A DNA stretch of 26,944 nt from a virus. Shown here one piece after another: positions 20,873 through 26,944 of the stretch (position 1 is the first letter of the stretch; each line of letters starts with the position of its first letter). The notes under the pieces are model-generated. The model did not search any database and had not been told where the DNA came from. It saw only the letters and a program-made list of their open reading frames with translations. The stretch is taken from positions 1-26,944 of the IMG/VR virus record IMGVR_UViG_3300021960_000418; one strand, written 5' to 3'. Made by a program: the position numbers and the translations under genes.

Positions 20873-21204
20873 ATTTTGAAAGCCTAACTGACCATTATAT
20901 TGGATTGGTTGGAATTAAGCCTGACGATTTTTGGCGGCAAACTTGGAGGGAAAATGCTTTAATCGCCCAACACTATCATAACAATATTAATTTAAATTGG
21001 GAGCAAACTCGTTACATTGCAGTAATGATTCACAACGTGCAATGTGAGAAAAAATCACAGATGCTAAAGCCTGAAGATTTATTTCAATTACCAAGCGATA
21101 TTGCAAGAAAAAAGAAAAGGTCAGAGCCTAAATCTACAAAAGAGCAAATGGATGCTTTTATGGTAAAATATCAATCAATGACTAATAAAAAGACGTTAAA
21201 ATAA
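20842..21204 (+). CDS. gpT-like extension of the tail assembly chaperone (made as GT fusion by -1 frameshift)
   Basis: Read in the -1 frame relative to gpG. After the shift at the slippery site, the first new codon is at 20848, giving ASAVKEEVNFESLTDHYIGL and then VGIKPDDFWRQTWRENALIA. The extension adds 118 residues to the first 118 of gpG. The T part has a conserved DDFWRQTW and a basic tail (DIARKKKRSEPKS). The GT protein joins gpG to the tape measure or the tube. A separate start at the TTG at 20905 is the alternative, but it would remove the open stretch before it, which continues to the slippery site. The stop lies in the loop of a terminator hairpin. Confidence 0.85.
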   Translation, partial: GKASAVKEEVNFESLTDHYIGLVGIKPDDFWRQTWRENALIAQHYHNNINLNWEQTRYIAVMIHNVQCEKKSQMLKPEDLFQLPSDIARKKKRSEPKSTKEQMDAFMVKYQSMTNKKTLK

Positions 21205-21221
21205 AAGCGTCTTTTTTTTTG
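21188..21221 (+). terminator. Terminator overlapping the end of the T frame
   Basis: AAAAGACG (21188-21195) pairs with CGTCTTTT (21208-21215) around a 12-base loop that contains the TAA stop, then a T-run reaches the next -7 box. The T coding end is part of the hairpin. Confidence 0.75.
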
Positions 21222-21229
21222 TATTTTTG
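21222..21229 (+). promoter_or_regulatory. -7 box TATTTTTG for the tape measure gene
   Basis: A perfect TAnnTTTG box begins where the terminator T-run ends and lies 19 bases before the ATG at 21249. No -33 TTG is visible. This is another stop-and-restart junction. Confidence 0.5.
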
Positions 21230-21248
21230 TTTCAACTTATTTAATACT

Positions 21249-23792
21249 ATGGCCGAACAGAATTTAAAAATAAATATTACCGGAGATTCTAGAAAATTAA
21301 CTAATGCGTTAAATTCTGCAAGTTCTAAACTATCAAGTTTTGGTTCTAGAATGAAAAGCGTAGGATCACAACTTCAAACTAGACTAGCATTGCCATTAGC
21401 TTTAGCCGGAGGCGCAGCCGTTAAAATGGCTATGGACTTTGATAAGTCAATGACACAGATAAAATCATTGGTTGGAATAGCCGGAAAAGAGGTTGATAAA
21501 ATGGGCGAATCTGCTCGTAAAATGGCATTAATAACCGGTAAATCAAGTTCAGAAGCAGCCGAAGCGTTGTTTTTTATAACATCTGCGGGTTTACGAGGAA
21601 AAGAAGCAATGGATGTTTTAGAAATGTCTTTAAAAGGTGCGGCAGTAGGTTTAGGACAAACAAAAACAATAGCTGATTTATCAACTTCAGCGATGAACGC
21701 ATACGGCTCAGAAACATTATCTGCGTCAGATGCAACTGATATTTTAACGGCGGCAGTTAGAGAGGGTAAACTTGAAGCATCAGCGTTAGCCGGTGCAATG
21801 GGTGGAGTTATTCCTTTAGCCTCAAATATGGGAGTTTCTTTTGACCAAGTTGGTGCTGCAATGGCCGCAATGTCAAAAACGGGAACAGATGCCGCAACCG
21901 GTGCAACTCAATTAACGGCAATACTAGCATCATTAAAAAAACCAAGCGCCCAAGCGGTTGATGCTTTAGATGCTATGGGAATGTCTACTCAATTTGTACA
22001 ACAATCTTTAAGAGAAAAAGGTCTTTTAGATACTTTAGTAATGTTGCAAGAGGGTTTAAAGAAAACCGGACAAGATACAACTGCATTATTTCCAAATATT
22101 AGAGCATTAAAAGGAGTTTTAGATTTAACGGGTGCTAGTGCAGAAGAAAATAAAAAGGTTTTTGATGCGCTTAGTAAATCAATGGGTGCTACTCAAAACG
22201 CATTTGATGAAACCTCTAAATCAGCAAGTTTTAAATTTCAACAATCATTGAATGCTGCAAAAGAAACTTTAACAAGTCTTGGACAACAGTTATTGGTTGC
22301 AGTTATTCCTTTAGTTCAAAAACTTTCAAATTTTGTTAGAAACTTATATTCAGCATTTAGAGATTTATCTCCGGTAACTCAAAAAGTTATAATTGGATTT
22401 GGAATATTTGCAACCGCATTACCTACATTAATTGGATTATTTGGCACACTTACAACTATTGTAGGTGCTTTATTATCGCCATTGGGATTAATAGCGGGAG
22501 CATTAGCAGCGGTATCATATATAATTTATAAAAATTGGAATGAAATATTGCCAGTTATAACTAATTTGTATAATCAATTTGTTGATTTATACAATTCATC
22601 TGCTAAACTAAGAGTTTTAATTTACGGAATAGGCGCTGCTTTTAAAAGCGTTTTTGATATAGCAAAACTTTATGTTGATAATTTTGTCAGTTCATTTTCT
22701 ACAATGTGGAAATTAATTAAAGAGGCTAGTGAGAAAGGATTTTCAGGATCTTTTGGCGATATTATAAAAAGTGGATTTGATGAACAAGTTGAAAATATAA
22801 AAAATACCGGTAAAGGTTTAGGAGAAAATTTTTCTGATGCTTTTAATGATGGTATAAAATCAAAGCTAGAAGAAAAAACAACCGAACAAATACAAAACGG
22901 ATTATCAAACGCGGTTAATGGAGTTCAAGGTTATGTTAATTCACTAGGCGCTAAAGTTAGAGGATTTTTTAATGATGGTTTATTTCAAGGGGGAGGATTA
23001 GGAGACGCTGCGTCAGGGGTTTCAAGTCAAACAGACAATGGCCCTAGTACAGTTGAAAGAGGTGGAGTTGGTATTCAATCACTTGCAACGCCAATGAGCG
23101 ATATGGTTGCGGCAGACAATGATAGATTGCCGACAGTCTTAGGAGAGCAAAAAGCTATTTTTATGGGTTTCACAATGTCTTTTCAAACGGCTATGGATTC
23201 AGTAAGAAGAATAAGCGGTGCGGTAAGTCAATCATTTTCTCAAATAGGTAATTCTATTGCTAACGCTTTTGGCGGAGCGCAATCCGCATTAGGTGCTTTT
23301 TTAGGTACTTTAGCAAAAGACGCTTTAAAAATTGTCGGCCATAATTTATCAATATCAATGTCTAACTCAATTACCGGAGCAACTCAATCAGCTAAATCGT
23401 TTGGCCCGGCTGCGGCTTTTGTTTTACCGGCATTAATAGCGGGAGCAACTGCATTAATATCAGGCGCTTTTTCAGGTATTGAAGGTGGTGGCGGTGGAGG
23501 TCGTAGAGCGATGGGATCATCTGTTGGAGGTTACGCCGGTACTACTAGCGGAGTTGTAACTGGTTTTGCAAATGGTGGAATTATAAGCGGCCCGACAATG
23601 GGATTAGTTGGCGAATATCCAGGTGCAAGACAAAATCCTGAAGTTATAGCGCCATTAAATAAATTACAATCTATTATTGGTAAATCTAGTAATGGAGGAA
23701 ATATTAAAGTAACCGGAGAGGTTAGAGTTGATGGACAAGATTTGTTGATTGCAATAGAAAGAGCAAACGAAACTGCGGGAAGAGTTTACTAA
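21249..23792 (+). CDS. Tail tape measure protein
   Basis: Starting at the ATG at 21249, the product has 847 residues; upstream in-frame codons lie in the promoter and terminator. Residues about 60-270 are the PhageMin_Tail/TP901 core (MDFDKSMTQIKSLVG, ITGKSSSEAAEALFFITSAG, MGVSFDQVGAAMAAMSKTG). A hydrophobic stretch lies at about 380-425 (GIFATALPTLIGLFGTLTTI), and a second with Gly-rich linker at about 720-755 (FVLPALIAGATALISGAF). These may insert into the host inner membrane during ejection. No lytic domain is seen. It sets tail length; at the usual 0.15 nm per residue the tail would be near 125 nm, a rough inference. The next gene starts nine bases after its stop. Confidence 0.9.
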   Translation: MAEQNLKINITGDSRKLTNALNSASSKLSSFGSRMKSVGSQLQTRLALPLALAGGAAVKMAMDFDKSMTQIKSLVGIAGKEVDKMGESARKMALITGKSSSEAAEALFFITSAGLRGKEAMDVLEMSLKGAAVGLGQTKTIADLSTSAMNAYGSETLSASDATDILTAAVREGKLEASALAGAMGGVIPLASNMGVSFDQVGAAMAAMSKTGTDAATGATQLTAILASLKKPSAQAVDALDAMGMSTQFVQQSLREKGLLDTLVMLQEGLKKTGQDTTALFPNIRALKGVLDLTGASAEENKKVFDALSKSMGATQNAFDETSKSASFKFQQSLNAAKETLTSLGQQLLVAVIPLVQKLSNFVRNLYSAFRDLSPVTQKVIIGFGIFATALPTLIGLFGTLTTIVGALLSPLGLIAGALAAVSYIIYKNWNEILPVITNLYNQFVDLYNSSAKLRVLIYGIGAAFKSVFDIAKLYVDNFVSSFSTMWKLIKEASEKGFSGSFGDIIKSGFDEQVENIKNTGKGLGENFSDAFNDGIKSKLEEKTTEQIQNGLSNAVNGVQGYVNSLGAKVRGFFNDGLFQGGGLGDAASGVSSQTDNGPSTVERGGVGIQSLATPMSDMVAADNDRLPTVLGEQKAIFMGFTMSFQTAMDSVRRISGAVSQSFSQIGNSIANAFGGAQSALGAFLGTLAKDALKIVGHNLSISMSNSITGATQSAKSFGPAAAFVLPALIAGATALISGAFSGIEGGGGGGRRAMGSSVGGYAGTTSGVVTGFANGGIISGPTMGLVGEYPGARQNPEVIAPLNKLQSIIGKSSNGGNIKVTGEVRVDGQDLLIAIERANETAGRVY

Positions 23793-23801
23793 AATAAAAC
23801 A

Positions 23802-26201
23802 ATGGCATACGGCGTAAAATACAGATTAGAATTTTCCGATGTTTTAGGATTTGGAAAAAAAATAGAAATATTAAAAAAAGATTATACCGGCGATGTTCTT
23901 CCAATGATTGGAGGCGCAAATCCGGTTTCAATATCTTGGCAATCGACTAACGATTTTTATAGCCCAATTATAGGCTCAAAATGTCAATTAAATTTATTTG
24001 TTACCGACGACGTTTCTTATGATGATTTTTATAAGTTCGATGAACGAGAGTACAAAGTAGTTATTTACTACAATCAAACACAAACCGGAACTTATGTAAA
24101 TAGAGTTGCAGATGACGGAGGAAGTACAGAATCTATTGAATGCGTTGATAATTCTATTGATGCAAATTTAACAACCTCTACAAGTTTTAGGCGTAAGGTT
24201 TTAGACGACGGAGGCTCTTTTGAATCTATACAATGTTTATACAATAAAATAACAATAAATGACATTCCAAATTGGACAGAATATTGGTCAGGTTTTTTAG
24301 TTGTAGATAGGTATAAAGAAAAAATGACTACAAAGCCATTTGCGGTAAGTTTTAACGCTTTTGATGGCTTAGGCACACTAAATAATTTTAATAGCGTAAT
24401 AGGCTATAATAACAACAATGTGCCGGTAAATAAAACAAATTTAGAACGTATTTCTGAAATACTGCAAAATTTAGATTTAGATTTAGATATTTACATAGCA
24501 TCTGATATAAAATACAGAACTTTTAGCCCGGTAACAACTAGCAATTTTGAAGAAATTACAACTCTAGATGTTGGATTTGATGAAATGACCGGAGACTATG
24601 GTTTGCTAAATGCAAAACAACAACTTGAACTTTTACTAAAACAATTTAATTTAAGAATATACCAATCTTATAACAAATGGTATATTGTTGAGGTAACAAA
24701 TATTTTTGATTATTACGTCAAAGATATGATTTACAACAAAGTTCAGTCAGGTACAAGCGCAACTGCAATAAGAGAAAAAATAACTACTCAATTACAAAGC
24801 ACATACGAGGAATATATTGATTATAGAAAGTATGACTATTTAGGTGCTACTATTGGAACAGAAAGAAAACAAGTTCTTTACAGTAACAAAACAGAGTTAA
24901 AAGAAACTGGAAACACATTAACAAGGGATTTTTTACAACCGGCATCTGAAGTTCATATTATTGGAAGTTATTTAAAGACTAAAAACGCCTTTTACAATTC
25001 AGGTTTTGAGTATGGTAAATATGGCTTTGATGTCATAGAGGATTCTGCAACGTCGCCCGGATTTACATTAACAAATCCAGGTAGTGGGTTTTTTCCTGAT
25101 GGCAGAAGAAACTATAATACAACCGGAGGAAGTGGAACGGGTATGATAGTAGATGCAATTATTAGCGGTGGAAGTGTTCAATCTTTTACTATTGTAAATA
25201 ATGGACAAAATTATTTAGTTGGCGATATCATAAACATTCCTTTTGATGATCCTTTTGGAGTTTATGCAACTTTTGAAATAACTTCTATTCCATACTTTTC
25301 AGAAATAGCAACTGATGAAATATCTTTTAAAGGTAGGCGTTCAATGAAATTAACAGACATTGCACCGACTACTGGATTTACTCAAATGTTTAGTTTTGAA
25401 AGTGGTTTTTTTAATCCGCAAGAGGTTAAATATGCAGATTTTACTTGTAAATTAAAATACTACATAAGTGTTTTAAATTCACAAACAATAAATATCTCAA
25501 ACTCATTTAGTTATTCAATAAACACAGTTTTAGGAAGTACCGGATATTTTTGGGATGCTGCAAGTGGTAAATTTTCATCAACCTACGCCGGAGTTAATAC
25601 AATTACAACAACAACGACAAATAAATGGCTTGATTTAAATATTGCTTTAAATGATACTGATTTAAATGTTGGCTCTGCTACAACTGCAACAATAAAATTC
25701 ACTATTTACAATACGCAATGTTCTGACGCTGATTATGATACAACGTATTATGACAATATGCAAATATTAGAATCTAAAACGTCAGCTGACCAATCAGACC
25801 AAACCTTTATTTCTAAACTTACTAATGTAGGGGTAAATACTAACATTAAAAAAGTCAATAGAATACCTGACCAAAAGGCGGGATATTATAGAACTAGAGA
25901 GGCAAATCCTTCGGCTACTTTTAAGCCAAATAGTATTGATTTAATGACTGTTTTAGGTAGAAATATAGCAAACGATTACAGAAATTTTGTTACAAGATAT
26001 ACCGGAACTTTTAGAAATTTAAAAAGAGAGCCGATGTCTATTCACAATAAACTATGGTGTTACTTTTCAACTGATGAGTTTGATCCACAAACTACAATAA
26101 TTGACGGACTTACTTATAACATAAAAAATGCAGAGTTTAAAGTTGTATCACATTTACCAAACAATGATGATGATACGCCAACAACTAGCATAATAAATTA
26201 A
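23802..26201 (+). CDS. Large tail-tip/baseplate hub-like protein, 799 aa
   Basis: It follows the tape measure gene, where distal-tail and hub proteins lie. The N-terminal part (VKYRLEFSDVLG, NPVSISWQSTNDFYSPIIGS) and YWSGFLVVDRYKEKM, with AFDGLGTLNNF (about 187-197), recur in Bacteroidetes tail proteins. Three insertions stand out. Two are ADGG motifs, YVNRVADDGGSTESIEC (98-114) and FRRKVLDDGGSFESIQC (129-145). The third is a Gly-rich beta segment at about 422-495 with NPGSGFF, GGSGTGM and ISGGSVQSFTIVNNG. A further beta-rich domain (about 510-660) may be carbohydrate-binding. The C-terminus contains LMTVLGRNIANDYRN, FVTRYTGTFRNLKREPMSIH. It is likely a trimeric tip that binds host surface structures. 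Confidence 0.75.
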   Translation: MAYGVKYRLEFSDVLGFGKKIEILKKDYTGDVLPMIGGANPVSISWQSTNDFYSPIIGSKCQLNLFVTDDVSYDDFYKFDEREYKVVIYYNQTQTGTYVNRVADDGGSTESIECVDNSIDANLTTSTSFRRKVLDDGGSFESIQCLYNKITINDIPNWTEYWSGFLVVDRYKEKMTTKPFAVSFNAFDGLGTLNNFNSVIGYNNNNVPVNKTNLERISEILQNLDLDLDIYIASDIKYRTFSPVTTSNFEEITTLDVGFDEMTGDYGLLNAKQQLELLLKQFNLRIYQSYNKWYIVEVTNIFDYYVKDMIYNKVQSGTSATAIREKITTQLQSTYEEYIDYRKYDYLGATIGTERKQVLYSNKTELKETGNTLTRDFLQPASEVHIIGSYLKTKNAFYNSGFEYGKYGFDVIEDSATSPGFTLTNPGSGFFPDGRRNYNTTGGSGTGMIVDAIISGGSVQSFTIVNNGQNYLVGDIINIPFDDPFGVYATFEITSIPYFSEIATDEISFKGRRSMKLTDIAPTTGFTQMFSFESGFFNPQEVKYADFTCKLKYYISVLNSQTINISNSFSYSINTVLGSTGYFWDAASGKFSSTYAGVNTITTTTTNKWLDLNIALNDTDLNVGSATTATIKFTIYNTQCSDADYDTTYYDNMQILESKTSADQSDQTFISKLTNVGVNTNIKKVNRIPDQKAGYYRTREANPSATFKPNSIDLMTVLGRNIANDYRNFVTRYTGTFRNLKREPMSIHNKLWCYFSTDEFDPQTTIIDGLTYNIKNAEFKVVSHLPNNDDDTPTTSIIN

Positions 26202-26228
26202 ACTTTTTTCTTTTGTTTTGTTTGTCAG

Positions 26229-26266
26229 CCGTCGTTTAACAACTTTGTTATTCGGCGGTTTTTTTT
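26229..26266 (+). terminator. Terminator of the tail operon
   Basis: CCGTCG (26229-26234) pairs with CGGCGG (26253-26258, one G-T pair). Within the loop AACA and TGTT form an inner stem. Eight T follow. It ends the late transcript. Confidence 0.85.
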
Positions 26267-26297
26267 AAAATTATTTTTTTATTTGAAAAATTTTTTT

Positions 26298-26305
26298 TAT
26301 TTTTG
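26298..26305 (+). promoter_or_regulatory. -7 box TATTTTTG for the HTH gene
   Basis: A perfect TAnnTTTG box lies 23 bases before the ATG at 26329 and after the tail terminator. A TTTG at 26282-26285 is only 12 bases upstream, too close for the standard -33. Confidence 0.5.
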
Positions 26306-26328
26306 CGTAGAATAAAACTAAAAGAAAT

Positions 26329-26526
26329 ATGTTTGAAAACAACTTCAAAGCCGAAATGAAACGGCTAAATCTAAAGCGTTATGATGTTTGCAGATTGCTA
26401 AATTGCACAATGCCAACACTAAAATCACGTTTACAAAATCCGAAATCGTTTACAATTAATGAAGTGTCAATATTACAAGGCGCTGAATTTAATTTGAATG
26501 GAATAGAATTAACCTTAAATTTTTAA
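26329..26526 (+). CDS. Small HTH (XRE/Cro-like) DNA-binding protein
   Basis: A 65-residue protein. Residues about 6-45 (FKAEMKRLNLKRYDVCRLLN, then CTMPTLKSRLQNPKSFT) have the five-helix pattern of a Cro/XRE-type helix-turn-helix; TMPTLKSRLQ is the likely recognition helix. The end LNGIELTLNF is a short beta strand that may mediate dimers. It is the first gene after the late operon and the start of another transcript with a SSAP-like gene, so it could be a Cro-like switch or an early regulator. Operator sites were not found. Confidence 0.65.
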   Translation: MFENNFKAEMKRLNLKRYDVCRLLNCTMPTLKSRLQNPKSFTINEVSILQGAEFNLNGIELTLNF

Positions 26527-26531
26527 ATTTT

Positions 26532-26944
26532 ATGAAAACAATAAACATTAAAGGAAAAGAGTACATCACAGTTAATGAGCGATTAATTTATTTTAGAACT
26601 AAAGATGAATTTAAAGGCTATGGAATCAAAGAGGATATTGTTAGTATTGATGATGCTGAAGGAATTTTTAAAGTAACAATTTATGATTCTAATGGAGAGC
26701 CTATTGTATCAGCACACGCACAAGAATACAGAGATTCTAGTTACATAAATAAAACTTCTTTTGTAGAGAATGGATTTACCTCCGCTTTAGGTAGGGCGTT
26801 AGGTTATTTAGGAATCGGAATCGATACCTCCATAGCATCGGCAAACGAAGTTCAAAACGCCGTTACAAATCAAAAGTCAGACAATAAAAAATGGCTAACT
26901 GAATCACAATTAAACGCAACTTTAAAGGCTACAAAAGACCAAGC
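26532..26944 (+). CDS. Rad52/Sak-like ssDNA-annealing or ssDNA-binding protein, N-terminal part
   Basis: The gene runs past the end of the window; 137 codons are seen. It begins MKTINIKGKEYITVNERLIY and has KVTIYDSNGEPIVSAHAQEY and NKTSFVENGFTSALGRALGY, LGIGIDTSIASANEV. The motif ETSA/FTSA-GRALG-x-GIG-x-SIAS-EEV is, from memory, typical of a phage family that resembles Rad52/Sak-type annealing proteins in pattern. Such proteins anneal ssDNA in recombination and replication. The start five bases after the HTH stop indicates an operon. Function is inferred; it could equally be a ssDNA-binding or fork-protecting protein. Confidence 0.5.
   Translation, partial: MKTINIKGKEYITVNERLIYFRTKDEFKGYGIKEDIVSIDDAEGIFKVTIYDSNGEPIVSAHAQEYRDSSYINKTSFVENGFTSALGRALGYLGIGIDTSIASANEVQNAVTNQKSDNKKWLTESQLNATLKATKDQ

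Noticed and set aside
20905-21204. Independent gene starting at TTG 20905
   Set aside because: The frame is open back to the slippery heptamer and matches the GT architecture, so a frameshift product is the better explanation.
21219-21248. Upstream extension of the tape measure protein
   Set aside because: It lies in the promoter box; the ATG at 21249 gives the usual MAEQNLKINI start.
1-26944. tRNA, rRNA, CRISPR array, insertion sequence, integrase or attachment site
   Set aside because: No cloverleaf, regular repeat-spacer series, transposase, recombinase or terminal repeats was seen in reading both strands by eye.

Overview
The window is one continuous stretch of an AT-rich double-stranded DNA phage or prophage, almost certainly of a Bacteroidetes host and probably a Flavobacteriaceae member. 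Reasons: every recognised gene is on the + strand. Start codons follow A-rich leaders with no GGAGG-type ribosome site. The promoters I can see are the Bacteroidetes type, with a -7 box TAnnTTTG or the close variant TAnnTTTA. Genes end at short GC hairpins with T-runs. The virion genes match the HK97-fold, long-tailed (siphovirus-like) plan. I see no integrase, tRNA or CRISPR, so the lifestyle is open.

Layout. 1-2600: end of a DnaB/T7-type replicative helicase; a fused ABC-ATPase plus GNAT protein; three small genes; and a ParB-fold protein. 2688-3146: a one-gene cassette between two near-identical terminators. 3175-9430: packaging and head genes (small and large terminase, portal, MuF-like minor head protein, prohead protease, major capsid protein). 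9452-11149: a block of small non-virion genes with their own promoters and terminators, including a DUF3310 protein, a 45-residue Zn-ribbon protein and a PD-(D/E)XK nuclease-like protein. 11166-13225: neck and head-tail joining genes, ending with a DUF3168-type tail terminator. 13238-19920: an accessory block holding a trimer-like virion protein, a T7-lysozyme-type amidase, a 3TM-type holin, three tandem receptor-binding-type paralogues interrupted by an HNH homing endonuclease gene, an acidic protein and two small membrane proteins. 20008-26201: tail tube, tail assembly chaperones joined by a programmed -1 frameshift, tape measure and a large tail-tip protein. 26298-26944: a small HTH protein and the start of a Rad52/Sak-like annealing protein, i.e. 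a return to DNA metabolism. Replication-type genes at both ends fit a circular or circularly permuted genome cut at an arbitrary point.

How the genes work together. Terminase recognises and cuts DNA and pumps it through the portal into a capsid matured by the prohead protease. The connectors and DUF3168 protein close the head and cap the tail. The tube protein polymerises around the tape measure with help from the G and GT chaperones. The 799-residue protein forms the tip, and the paralogues at 14747-18949 probably contact the host surface. Amidase and holin release progeny.

Most interesting points: (1) the ABC-ATPase/GNAT fusion, a candidate Mom-like DNA base modifier; that protein ends in QISLF and its neighbour in QISMF, both resembling the bacterial beta-clamp-binding pentapeptide; (2) a correctly phased GGGAAAG slippery heptamer, the same as in phage lambda, exactly where the -1 frame opens; (3) a 4.6 kb tail-adhesin block with no CCGG site, although CCGG is frequent on both sides; (4) a short ADGG-x2-ESI-x-C motif shared by the tail terminator and, twice, by the tail-tip protein; (5) promoter-gene-terminator cassettes inside the late region.
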